Source: an uncultured Pelagibacteraceae bacterium
GTDB lineage: Bacteria > Pseudomonadota > Alphaproteobacteria > Pelagibacterales > Pelagibacteraceae
Assembly: GCA_902533445.1 (NCBI GenBank)
Contig: CACALX010000011.1
Span: 1 to 32,908, forward strand
Direction: 5' to 3'
Length of the DNA stretch: 32,908 nucleotides
In this document: positions 1 through 6,942 of the stretch, piece by piece
Layout: each line of letters begins with the position of its first letter
Numbering within the stretch: position 1 is the stretch's first letter
Notes under the pieces: model-generated
Seen by the model: only the letters and a program-made list of their open reading frames with translations
Database searches by the model: none
Told to the model about the DNA's origin: nothing
Translations under genes and position numbers: made by a program

Positions 1-298
1 GTGTTCCAGAACCTGTTTGCCAGACTTTTAACGGGAAATTATCATCCAACTTACCTTTAATTACCTCATCTGAAGCTCTAACAATTGCTTTGGAAATTTT
101 GTTATCAATTAATTCGTCTTTTGCATGAACTATTGCTGCAGATCTTTTAATAATTGCAATAGATTTGATTATGGAAATATTTACTAAAATTTTGCCAATA
201 TTAAAAAATTTATTTGATCTTTGGGTAGATGCTCCCCATAATTTATCATTAGGAACATTGACACTTCCAATGCTATCGAATTCTTTTCTTAATTTCAT
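1..298 (-). CDS. fumC: Fumarate hydratase class II, N-terminal part (cut by window edge)
   Basis: This is the first 99 codons of a leftward gene that runs out of the window at base 1, starting at ATG 298. The protein begins MKLRKEFDSIG and contains the class II fumarase landmarks DKLWGASTQRS (about residues 18-28) and WQTGSGT at the cut end, with the internal ASDEV and DDNFPL stretches in the expected order. Fumarase interconverts fumarate and malate in the TCA cycle. Aspartase and argininosuccinate lyase share the superfamily, but the WGASTQRS and WQTGSGT spacing fits FumC best. It is divergent from the MazG-like gene at 366, with a 67-bp shared upstream region. Confidence 0.88.
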   Translation of the reverse strand, partial: MKLRKEFDSIGSVNVPNDKLWGASTQRSNKFFNIGKILVNISIIKSIAIIKRSAAIVHAKDELIDNKISKAIVRASDEVIKGKLDDNFPLKVWQTGSGT

Positions 299-365
299 TG
301 ATTAATTTCTAAGTTACAAATAATTATAAATATACAATAAATTATTAAAAACATACAGGAGCAAT

Positions 366-737
366 ATGTCGAATTTTAGCAAAGTAGGAACTTTCATGAA
401 AACTTTTGGCCAAGAAGTCAAAACAGAGCCTTCATTTAGTACAGACAAAATCAATAAATTAAGGATAGATCTTATTAAGGAGGAATTAGAAGAACTAACA
501 GATGCTATGAGTAAAAATGATTTATTAGAGGTAGCTGATGCTTTAACCGATATTTTGTATGTTACTTATGGGGCAGGGCACGCATTTGGAATTGACTTGG
601 ATAAATGTTTCGAAGAGGTTCAAAATTCAAACATGAGTAAATTAGACGAAAATGGAAAACCTATTTACAATGATGCAGGTAAAGTAATGAAAGGACCAAA
701 TTATTTCAAACCGGATCTTTCTAAATTTGTATCTTAA
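366..737 (+). CDS. MazG-like / PRA-PH-type nucleotide pyrophosphohydrolase
   Basis: This is a 123-aa all-alpha NTP pyrophosphohydrolase-like protein. The metal-binding signature is visible as EELEELTDA (about residues 39-47) followed by EVADALTDILYVTYGAG (about 55-71), the E-x2-E ... E-x2-D pattern of the MazG / phosphoribosyl-ATP pyrophosphohydrolase superfamily. The C-terminal tail NYFKPDLSKF resembles short stand-alone and phage MazG-like proteins. Members hydrolyse nucleoside triphosphates to monophosphates and PPi, usually as house-cleaning enzymes; the substrate cannot be read from sequence. AGGAG at 357-361 sits four bases before the ATG. The gene ends by overlapping the 3' end of convergent nadC by four bases. 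Confidence 0.75.
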   Translation: MSNFSKVGTFMKTFGQEVKTEPSFSTDKINKLRIDLIKEELEELTDAMSKNDLLEVADALTDILYVTYGAGHAFGIDLDKCFEEVQNSNMSKLDENGKPIYNDAGKVMKGPNYFKPDLSKFVS

Positions 738-1567
738 ATTTCTAATTTTAGATCAACTGCTTCAGCGCTATGAGTAATAGATCCAACTGAAATTCTATTT
801 ACACCCGTTGACGCAACAGATTTAACTGTTTTCAAACTTATGTTTCCTGAAGCCTCAGTTTCATATTGATTATTTGATATTTTGACTCCTTGTTTCAAAC
901 TTTTAATACTCATATTATCAAATAATACTGTATTAAACTTAAGCCCTAATATTAATTTTAGTTGATTGAGATTGTCTATTTCGACTGTAATTTTTCTACC
1001 TTTTTTATCTTTGATAGCTTTAGTGACTAAACTTCTTAGATCTGAACTTGCTATATGATTGTCTTTAATTAAATATTCATCACTTAAATTAAATCGATGA
1101 TTTGTTCCACCTCCTAACTTAACTGCATATTTTTGAATTACTCTCAAATTTGGAATTGTTTTTCGTGTACAACAAATTTTTGTTTTTTTTCCAGCTAGTG
1201 TACAAAATTGATTAGTTTTAGTCGCTATTCCAGATATGTGAGATAAAAAATTTAATGCAACTCTTTCAGCAATTAATATATTTTTTGCTTTTCCTTTAAT
1301 TAAAGCAATAAGAGAACCTCTTTTTACCTTTGAACCATCTTTTTTTTTAATTATAAACCTAATCTTATTGTCAATTAGTGCAAAAGCTTGTTTAGCAAAT
1401 AACAATCCACCAATAATTGCATTTTGATTTGATAAAAGTTTAACGGTTACAATTTTATCATTTTTAATTAAACCTGAAGTTATATCTCCAGAAGGATAGA
1501 GATCCTCATTTAACGCTAGTTTAACGGTATTGCGAATAAATTCTTTGCTAAGTTTAATTTTTGACAC
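734..1567 (-). CDS. nadC: Nicotinate-nucleotide pyrophosphorylase (carboxylating)
   Basis: This 277-aa protein has the length and motifs of quinolinate phosphoribosyltransferase, which turns quinolinate plus PRPP into nicotinate mononucleotide, CO2 and PPi. The active-site block CCTRKTIPNLRVIQKYAV followed by LGGGTNHRFNLSD and YLIKDNHI is plain, as are the C-terminal EASGNISL and GVNRISVGSITHSA phosphate-binding stretches. The first in-frame start is GTG at 1567, and no Met codon occurs nearby, so a GTG start is likely. It follows nadA with a three-base gap, so the two are probably one operon and translationally coupled. No nadB or aspartate dehydrogenase is visible in this window. Confidence 0.95.
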   Translation of the reverse strand: MSKIKLSKEFIRNTVKLALNEDLYPSGDITSGLIKNDKIVTVKLLSNQNAIIGGLLFAKQAFALIDNKIRFIIKKKDGSKVKRGSLIALIKGKAKNILIAERVALNFLSHISGIATKTNQFCTLAGKKTKICCTRKTIPNLRVIQKYAVKLGGGTNHRFNLSDEYLIKDNHIASSDLRSLVTKAIKDKKGRKITVEIDNLNQLKLILGLKFNTVLFDNMSIKSLKQGVKISNNQYETEASGNISLKTVKSVASTGVNRISVGSITHSAEAVDLKLEI

Positions 1568-1570
1568 TTA

Positions 1571-2560
1571 TTATCTGCCGATAGCTGCCATTTTCTCTAC
1601 TGAAATTCTTGCTTTATCGATTGTCTCTTTGTCCATAATTATTTCACCTGTTTCATTTTCTAAACAGTCTAAAATTTTTGGAAGAGTAATTTTTTTCATA
1701 TGAGGACACATGTTACATGGCTTGATAAATTCAACATTAGGATTTTCAACTTCAATGTTATCACTCATAGAGCATTCAGTAACCATCATAACTTTCTTAG
1801 GTTGATTATCTTTGACATAATTAATCATTCCAGAAGTAGATCCGGCAAAGTCACTTGCTTTAATAACATCCGGAGGACATTCAGGGTGCGCAATTATTTT
1901 TATTCCAGGATTATTTTTTCTAATATCGTGTATTTCTTGCTCATTAAATTGATCATGAACAATGCAAATACCTTTCCATGATATAATTTCAACATCAGTT
2001 TGTGAGGCAACATATTTTGCAAGATAATCATCAGGTAAAAATATTACTTTTTTAACTCCAAGTGATTTTACAATTTTAACAGCATTAGCTGATGTACAAC
2101 AAACATCAGTTTCTGCCTTAACTTCTGCAGAAGTGTTAACATATGAAACAACAGGAACGCCTGGGTATTTTTCTTTTAATAATCTCACATCCTTACCAGT
2201 TATTGATGAAGATAATGAACAACCTGCATCCATGTCAGGTAAAATTACTTTTTTTTCAGGACTCATTAATTTTGCAGTCTCTGCCATGAAATGAACTCCT
2301 GCCATCAAAATTATATCTGCTGAAGTTTTAGAAGCTTCAATTGCTAATGCCAAGGAGTCTGCAGAAAAATCAGCTACACCATGATATATTTCAGGTGTTT
2401 GATAATTATGAGCGAGAATAACTGCGTTCTTTTCTTTTTTCAGTTTATTAATTTTGTGAATATAAGGTGCATGAACTGACCACTCAATTTCAGGCATAAC
2501 CTTAGAAATTTTTTGATAAATTGGATCTGTTGCTTGCTTTACTTCTTGTGTAAATTCCAT
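1571..2560 (-). CDS. nadA: Quinolinate synthase A
   Basis: NadA condenses iminoaspartate with dihydroxyacetone phosphate to quinolinate using a [4Fe-4S] cluster. The three expected cluster cysteines appear in DAGCSLSS (C114), HPEC (C228) and PCNMCPHMKK (C285) when counted from the ATG at 2560. AHNYQTPEIYHGVADFSADSL near residues 50-70 is the N-terminal NadA signature. An upstream TTG at 2575 would add five residues (MVKIC). The ATG is preferred because it gives a normal start, and MEFTQEVKQATDPIY is a plausible N-terminus. At 329 aa the length fits the family. It heads the nadA-nadC operon and is transcribed away from tRNA-Leu. Confidence 0.94.
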   Translation of the reverse strand: MEFTQEVKQATDPIYQKISKVMPEIEWSVHAPYIHKINKLKKEKNAVILAHNYQTPEIYHGVADFSADSLALAIEASKTSADIILMAGVHFMAETAKLMSPEKKVILPDMDAGCSLSSSITGKDVRLLKEKYPGVPVVSYVNTSAEVKAETDVCCTSANAVKIVKSLGVKKVIFLPDDYLAKYVASQTDVEIISWKGICIVHDQFNEQEIHDIRKNNPGIKIIAHPECPPDVIKASDFAGSTSGMINYVKDNQPKKVMMVTECSMSDNIEVENPNVEFIKPCNMCPHMKKITLPKILDCLENETGEIIMDKETIDKARISVEKMAAIGR

Positions 2561-2616
2561 GCAGATTTTTACCAATTTGAAAGATAGTTGTCATTCATTT
2601 ATTATGGGACATATTG

Positions 2617-2701
2617 CGGTCGTGCTGAAATTGGTAGACAGGCACGGTTGAGGGCCGTGTGGACCTAGTCCATGAGAGTTCGAGTCTCTCCGACCGCACC
2701 A
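2617..2701 (+). tRNA. tRNA-Leu (GAG anticodon), CCA encoded
   Basis: The acceptor stem GCGGTCG (2617-2623) pairs with CGACCGC (2691-2697), followed by discriminator A and an encoded CCA. The D-loop region contains AATTGGTAGAC. The anticodon arm CACGG-TTGAGGG-CCGTG puts GAG at 2650-2652. A long class II variable arm (TGGACC-TA-GTCCA) and the T-arm GAGAG-TTCGAGT-CTCTC complete the leucine tRNA. It would read CUU/CUC codons. The last 34 bases, from within the variable arm to CCA, are duplicated at 4333-4366, which marks it as the attachment site of an integrated element. Confidence 0.97.
2668..2701 (+). repeat. attL-like site: 34-bp 3' end of tRNA-Leu, first copy
   Basis: These 34 bases are identical to 4333-4366; identity stops on both sides (CTA|GTCC versus AAT|GTCC, and ACCA|GAAT versus ACCA|ATTA). 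The copy covers half of the variable arm, the T-arm, the 3' acceptor strand and CCA. Tyrosine-recombinase elements typically use this segment of a tRNA gene and restore it on integration. Confidence 0.9.
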
Positions 2702-2751
2702 GAATGAAATTTTTATGGGAATTTTTTAGTCAAAAAATTCAAATTTTAAAG

Positions 2752-2777
2752 CTAAGTGTGCTCAGAGTGTGCTCGTT
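2752..2777 (+). repeat. Internal element repeat, left copy (putative recombinase arm site)
   Basis: CTAAGTGTGCTCAG followed by AGTGTGCTCGTT matches 4257-4282 in 25 of 26 positions. Each copy is itself a tandem of two GTGCTC units spaced ten to eleven bases apart. Both copies are in the same orientation and lie about 50 bp inside the element ends, as expected for integrase arm-type sites. The function is inferred from placement only. Confidence 0.6.
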
Positions 2778-2833
2778 TTTTTTCAATTTAAAACCATTTA
2801 GACTCAACGTTTAGTATTTGCTATTATCAAGCA

Positions 2834-3484
2834 ATGTACAAACTATTAAACTACAAAAATCCTAAGATAACAGAAAAAAATATTAATTTTAGAAATTGGG
2901 CTTTGTCACAAAAAAATTATTTAAGAATTAGAATATATTTTGGAAAAGAAAGCCCATTTTTTAAATTTGAAAAAGATTTTAATAGTCAAAGTATAAAAGC
3001 TGAGGGTGGTTTAATTTTTGAACCAATTTGCGAATTACCTAAGTTTGGATTTTTCAAAAATTTTTATTCACATGAATCAAATAGAATTGAATTGGACGTA
3101 TCAACTAAAACTGATATTGATTTAGATACTTATAACAATCTTTATAAAACAAATTATTTATTTAAAATGCCTGAAAGAAAAAAAATATATGGTTTTTTTA
3201 AACTTATCAAAGAAGAAAAAAACTTTGATTTTTTTTATGGAAATTTTATTTCAATAAATAATTCTTATGAAAATTATATAAATTCTTTGTATGAATTATT
3301 TAGAGACGATAAAAAATCTTTTGTGGTAAATGCTGTTATACAAAAAATTAATGAATGGGAATCATGGCCAATAATTAGCTTGGGATTTAATAGTGAGTAT
3401 AGCGAAATTATTAAAGATGAATATTTTGATTTCCCAAGTTTTCTTGAAAGACCGTATGAATCTGATATTTTGTATAAAAAATAA
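2834..3484 (+). CDS. Unrecognised 216-aa protein of the tRNA-Leu element
   Basis: I do not recognise this protein. It is 216 aa, rich in Phe, Tyr, Asn and Lys, with no obvious signal peptide, membrane segment or catalytic motif. The pattern looks like a soluble alpha/beta protein with aromatic-rich strands (for example FGFFKNFYSH and NFDFFYGNFI) and a C-terminal EWESWPIISLGF segment. It is the first gene inside the element, and its stop codon overlaps the next start as TAATG, so it is probably co-translated with the 56-aa gene. It could be cargo or an accessory gene of the element. A defence or regulatory role cannot be inferred from sequence alone. Confidence 0.65.
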   Translation: MYKLLNYKNPKITEKNINFRNWALSQKNYLRIRIYFGKESPFFKFEKDFNSQSIKAEGGLIFEPICELPKFGFFKNFYSHESNRIELDVSTKTDIDLDTYNNLYKTNYLFKMPERKKIYGFFKLIKEEKNFDFFYGNFISINNSYENYINSLYELFRDDKKSFVVNAVIQKINEWESWPIISLGFNSEYSEIIKDEYFDFPSFLERPYESDILYKK

Positions 3485-3654
3485 TGACCATAATTGAAAA
3501 AACTTTTGAGACCAAACCATCAGATAAAGAGTTAAGTTGTTTTATTGCAGACATGATTTTGATGAAGGGATATCATAATATGGATGTTGTATATGACGAA
3601 ATCAATTGTCCCGAGTATATCAAGTTTAAAATATATGATCAGAAAGAAGTTTAA
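3484..3654 (+). CDS. Small 56-aa protein coupled to the 216-aa gene
   Basis: The ATG at 3484 overlaps the preceding TAA by one base (TAATG), a common translational-coupling arrangement. The protein begins MTIIEKTFETKPSDKEL, is acidic to neutral, and contains MILMKGYHNMDVVYDEINCP in its middle. No family is recognised. The exact stop/start overlap and a composition unlike random A/T-rich sequence favour a real gene. Confidence 0.5.
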   Translation: MTIIEKTFETKPSDKELSCFIADMILMKGYHNMDVVYDEINCPEYIKFKIYDQKEV

Positions 3655-3671
3655 CAAAAAGAGTATATTTT

Positions 3672-3800
3672 ATGGATAAATATTTAATTGAAATTCTGAA
3701 TAACTATAAATTAAAAAAAACTAATATTAGATTTGAGAACACTTTTTTGTATAAGTTTCTAAAAAAATCTAAAAATGGCGAACTTAACAAAAAAACTTAA
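3672..3800 (+). CDS. Possible 42-aa basic peptide in the element
   Basis: This ATG-initiated frame encodes MDKYLIEILNNYKLKKTNIR and onward, 42 residues, strongly basic. It starts 17 bases after the 56-aa gene and overlaps the 149-aa gene out of frame by 26 bases. It has no convincing ribosome binding site and no known motif. It may be a real tiny gene in the run, or chance reading through A-rich DNA. Confidence 0.3.
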   Translation: MDKYLIEILNNYKLKKTNIRFENTFLYKFLKKSKNGELNKKT

Positions 3801-4224
3801 AGAAATAGAAAATAGAATTAATCTAGATCGATCAAAAAAAATAATTTTAACTAAAAAGGTTGAACAAAGAGAAAAGAAAATCCATTTAAATCATATTAAA
3901 AAGTGGAATTCTGGTATTTTAAACAATAAAACTTTTATTAATAATCTTAATACGATCCAAGAGAGATTTAGAAAAATTAATCCAAAAGATAGTAGATATT
4001 CATGGATGTTTTATGCTGCTGATATATCCAGTAGGGAAAAAGTTAAAGATCAGGTAGCATTTTATGTTAATAATCAGAAATTATATCTACAGCTTTGTTT
4101 AGATGGACTCTATTCAAGGGTAGAATTGTATAATGGACATGAATATAAAATAGATAAATTAAAAAAAGGAAAAGAAGAATTTTTAAATTTAATATTAAAA
4201 GTCTTCGAAGATCAAAATCATTAA
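3775..4224 (+). CDS. Unrecognised 149-aa Lys-rich protein of the element
   Basis: This 149-aa protein begins with a charged, probably helical or coiled-coil stretch (residues 1-50, KKLKEIENRINLDRSKK) and then has a more mixed region with SRYSWMFYAADISS and VAFYVNNQKLYLQLCLDG (about 75-115). There is no signal peptide or membrane segment, and no family is recognised. It is the last gene before the right-hand repeat and attR-like site. A basic N-terminus could suit nucleic-acid binding, but that is a guess. Confidence 0.6.
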   Translation: MANLTKKLKEIENRINLDRSKKIILTKKVEQREKKIHLNHIKKWNSGILNNKTFINNLNTIQERFRKINPKDSRYSWMFYAADISSREKVKDQVAFYVNNQKLYLQLCLDGLYSRVELYNGHEYKIDKLKKGKEEFLNLILKVFEDQNH

Positions 4225-4256
4225 TTAATCTTCATAATTTTGAATCTTTAATTTTT

Positions 4257-4282
4257 CTAAGTGTGCTCAGATTGTGCTCGTT
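4257..4282 (+). repeat. Internal element repeat, right copy (putative recombinase arm site)
   Basis: This differs from 2752-2777 only at one base (CAGATTGTG instead of CAGAGTGTG). It lies 50 bp before the 34-bp tRNA repeat at 4333, mirroring the 50-bp distance of the left copy from the tRNA end, though in direct rather than inverted orientation. Confidence 0.6.
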
Positions 4283-4332
4283 GAAAGTTGTATTTGCAAA
4301 ATTAGTAAGTTAATTAATATTAAATAGACAAT

Positions 4333-4366
4333 GTCCATGAGAGTTCGAGTCTCTCCGACCGCACCA
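4333..4366 (+). repeat. attR-like site: displaced 34-bp copy of tRNA-Leu 3' end
   Basis: This is a perfect copy of 2668-2701 (half variable arm, T-arm, 3' acceptor strand and CCA). No D-arm, anticodon arm or 5' acceptor strand lies upstream, so it is not a second tRNA gene. It marks the far junction of the inserted element, nine bases before the ygfZ stop codon at 4376. Confidence 0.9.
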
Positions 4367-4375
4367 ATTAATTAG

Positions 4376-5266
4376 TTATTTACCTATCCACTCAGGTTTT
4401 TTAATTTTGATTGATGCTTCTTTTGTTTTGAATTCAGCATTTTCATCAAAATTTTTATCTAGAAATTTTATTAGAGCAAAAGGATATTCATTATTTATAA
4501 GTACTTTTCCAATCTCATTTTCTTTATTAAAAATACCCTCACCCTCATGCAATTTCCCATCTATAATATTTATCGGTAATAATCTTTTTGTAAGTTTATT
4601 TTTAAGTTTTATCCTGGCTGTATTTTCCTGACCAACGTAACAACCCTTTTTAAAATCAATTCCATTAAGTTCATCATAATTACATTCAATTCCAAAAGCT
4701 TTGTTTTGTAATTGATTTAAGTTTTTTGGCACTATTCCAAGTTTGTGACTTAGTGAATAATATTCATTTATATCCGCATCATGTAATTCTAATTTTTTTA
4801 AAGATAAATATAGCTTCTCTAAATTGATAATTAATCTTGCACCTAATTTTTTGTTTCGAGGATCTAAAATTATTGGATCTTCCCTAAACTTCAAAGTAAA
4901 TCCGGGAACATCTTGTGCCTCACTAAAGGCCAAAAACTTTTCATAACTAAAAGCAGCAACCACAAACTCATTACTAAGATTTAAAATTTCAACTTTTGAT
5001 CTTAATTTGTAAACACTAAGTTGCTTATATAATTCATCCGCTTGAGATTTTTCGCAATCGATCAAGTAACCTGACTTATGCTTAACTATAATGAATTCAT
5101 ACAAAAACTTTCCTTGAGGAGATAGTAATGATGCAAAGCAACTGTAGGTTTCACTTACCTTGTTAATGTCATTACTAATTAGGTTTTGAAGAAAACTAAC
5201 AGCATCATCTCCATTTATATAAAGAATGGCCCTGTCTTCTAAAATGTAAACGTTTTTGATATTCAT
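4376..5266 (-). CDS. ygfZ: YgfZ/CAF17-family folate-binding Fe-S maintenance protein
   Basis: This 296-aa protein belongs to the aminomethyltransferase-like YgfZ family, which binds tetrahydrofolate and supports assembly or repair of certain Fe-S enzymes. The hallmark KGCYVGQE motif with its conserved Cys is at residues 207-214 (C209), followed by TARIKLKNKL. The N-terminal stretch INGDDAVSFLQNLISNDI is also typical. It is cytosolic, with no signal peptide. Its 3' end abuts the displaced tRNA-Leu repeat, so this is the host gene flanking the insertion. The next gene (dihydroorotase) is divergent. Confidence 0.88.
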   Translation of the reverse strand: MNIKNVYILEDRAILYINGDDAVSFLQNLISNDINKVSETYSCFASLLSPQGKFLYEFIIVKHKSGYLIDCEKSQADELYKQLSVYKLRSKVEILNLSNEFVVAAFSYEKFLAFSEAQDVPGFTLKFREDPIILDPRNKKLGARLIINLEKLYLSLKKLELHDADINEYYSLSHKLGIVPKNLNQLQNKAFGIECNYDELNGIDFKKGCYVGQENTARIKLKNKLTKRLLPINIIDGKLHEGEGIFNKENEIGKVLINNEYPFALIKFLDKNFDENAEFKTKEASIKIKKPEWIGK

Positions 5267-5309
5267 ATTTGATTAATTATAAGATGTAATATAATAACAT
5301 TTTCTTAAA

Positions 5310-6617
5310 ATGTTAGATCTTATAATTAAAAACGGCAAATGTTACATTGGTGGAGAGTTAAAGGAAGTAGATGTTGCTGTAAAAGACAAAAAAATTCTCC
5401 AGATTGGTCAAATTTCAGAAGAAGCTAAAGAAACCCTTGATGTAAGCGGCCATACAGTTTTACCAGGATGCATAGACACCCAAACCCATTTTAGAGAGCC
5501 CGGATCAACTGACACCGAAGATCTTCACTCTGGAAGTCGAGCAGCAATTGCAGGAGGGATCACTAGTGTTTTTGAAATGCCTAATACCAACCCACCAACT
5601 TCAAATAAAAAAGAGTTTCAAAGAAAATTAGATCTCGCTAAAAACAGAATGTATTGCAATTATGCATTTTACTTTGGTGCAACAGCTGATAACGCAGACG
5701 ATTTAGCAAGTTTAAAAGATTTAGAAGGTTGCTGTGGAATTAAACTTTTTGCAGGATCTTCAACTGGAAATTTATTAGTTGCTGAAGAGGATGATATCGA
5801 TAAAGTTTTTCAAAATGCTTCAAAAGTTGTTGCAGTCCACTCAGAAGATGAAGCTATACTAAAAGTAAATAAAAAACTAATTAAGCAAGGAGATGTTCAT
5901 ACACACCCCGTTTGGAGAAGTGCAGAGTGTGCAATCTCATCCACCAGAAGAATTGTAAGAATTGCTGAAAAATATAATAAAAAAGCTCATGTTCTTCATA
6001 TAACAACGAAAGAGGAAATTGACTTTTTATCTCAACATAAAGGAAACATTACCTTTGAGATTACCCCGCAACATCTAACTATTTATGCGCCAGATTGTTA
6101 TGACAAACTAGGAACTTATGCACAAATGAATCCACCTATCAGAGATAAATCTCATTACGATAGGTTATGGTATGGAGTGAGACACAATTTTAATGATACA
6201 ATTGGGTCTGATCATGCTCCGCATTTAAAAGAAAACAAAGACAAAGCGTATCCCAATTCTCCTTCTGGAATGCCTGGTGTTCAAACTTTAATGCCAGTGA
6301 TGTTAAATCATGTAAATGATGGAAAATTATCATTAACTCAATTAATCAATCTTGTTTGTGAAAATCCTGTTGAAATTTTTGGTATTCAAAATAAAGGATT
6401 TATTAAAGAGGGATACGATGCTGATTTTACAATAATTGACATGAATAAAACGATAGAAATTAAAAACGAAAATATTGAGAGTAAATGTGCATGGTCACCG
6501 TTTAATGGTTACAAATTTAAAGGTACACCTACTCACACAATTATTGCTGGTAATATTAAAATGCAAGATGGTAAAATATTAGGAGATCCTGAAGGAACTC
6601 CTTTAAAGTTTAGTTAA
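5310..6617 (+). CDS. pyrC: Dihydroorotase (PRK09060-like subgroup)
   Basis: This 435-aa amidohydrolase-superfamily enzyme is assigned to cyclisation of carbamoyl aspartate to dihydroorotate in pyrimidine synthesis. Visible motifs are DTQTHFREPG (55-65), FEMPNTNPPT (89-98), GIKLFAGSSTG (143-153, with K145 the likely carboxylated lysine), VHSED (H177), HVLHIT (H230) and GSDHAPH (D301). The first histidine of the usual HxH metal motif is replaced by glutamine (Q58). As I recall, the PRK09060-type dihydroorotases of alphaproteobacteria share this DSQVHFREPG variant, so it is a subfamily trait rather than damage. Allantoinase-like activity is an alternative. The 3' end overlaps the convergent SMR gene by eight bases. 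Confidence 0.85.
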   Translation: MLDLIIKNGKCYIGGELKEVDVAVKDKKILQIGQISEEAKETLDVSGHTVLPGCIDTQTHFREPGSTDTEDLHSGSRAAIAGGITSVFEMPNTNPPTSNKKEFQRKLDLAKNRMYCNYAFYFGATADNADDLASLKDLEGCCGIKLFAGSSTGNLLVAEEDDIDKVFQNASKVVAVHSEDEAILKVNKKLIKQGDVHTHPVWRSAECAISSTRRIVRIAEKYNKKAHVLHITTKEEIDFLSQHKGNITFEITPQHLTIYAPDCYDKLGTYAQMNPPIRDKSHYDRLWYGVRHNFNDTIGSDHAPHLKENKDKAYPNSPSGMPGVQTLMPVMLNHVNDGKLSLTQLINLVCENPVEIFGIQNKGFIKEGYDADFTIIDMNKTIEIKNENIESKCAWSPFNGYKFKGTPTHTIIAGNIKMQDGKILGDPEGTPLKFS

Positions 6618-6942
6618 GCTTAACTGTAAAGCTATTTACAAGAATTACACCAACTACAATTAAAAATAACCCCACTATAGCTTGCCAAGCTAAGGTTTGC
6701 TTGAAAAAGATGTAGCCTAATATCGCAATGGTAAAAATTCCAAGACCACTCCATGTAGCGTAAACAATTGCAATTGGGAGCTTGTTAACTACAAAAGTTA
6801 AAAGATAAAATGCGCAAAGATAAAATATTGACAGTGCAACAGTTGGAATAAGCTTTGTAAAATTTTGTGAAACTGGTAACAGCATAGTTCCAGCCACTTC
6901 ACAAAATATTGCGCCAACTAAAAAAATATAGGTTTTAACCAT
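6610..6942 (-). CDS. Small multidrug resistance (SMR) family transporter
   Basis: This 110-aa protein has four predicted membrane helices and the SMR signature: the essential glutamate in the first helix (AIFCEVAGT, E15) and VYATWSGLG in the third, equivalent to the AYAIWSGLG of EmrE. The family exports lipophilic cations, guanidinium or polyamines by proton antiport as dimers. The substrate cannot be decided here. The start overlaps the last eight bases of the upstream propionyl-CoA synthetase, so the two are probably co-transcribed. Confidence 0.88.
   Translation of the reverse strand: MVKTYIFLVGAIFCEVAGTMLLPVSQNFTKLIPTVALSIFYLCAFYLLTFVVNKLPIAIVYATWSGLGIFTIAILGYIFFKQTLAWQAIVGLFLIVVGVILVNSFTVKLN

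Larger units (their letters stand above)
2702..4366 (+). mobile_element. Integrase-less mini-element in tRNA-Leu (about 1.67 kb)
   Basis: The segment lies between two perfect 34-bp copies of the tRNA-Leu 3' end, with the intact tRNA at the left boundary. It carries four possible small genes (216, 56, 42 and 149 aa), all pointing away from the tRNA. None is recognisable, and all are rich in Lys, Asn, Ile and Phe. A 26-bp near-identical repeat sits about 50 bp inside each end (2752-2777 and 4257-4282), like recombinase arm sites. No integrase, replication or structural phage gene is present. It could be a decayed remnant of a tRNA-targeting prophage or island, or a satellite moved by an integrase supplied in trans. 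The duplication is observed; the mobility is inferred. Confidence 0.8.

Noticed and set aside
1700-1981. 93-aa rightward frame inside nadA
   Set aside because: It lies wholly inside the well-supported nadA gene on the opposite strand and has no family features.
4333-4366. Second tRNA-Leu gene
   Set aside because: Only the T-arm, 3' acceptor strand and CCA are present; no anticodon or 5' half lies upstream. It is an attachment-site copy.
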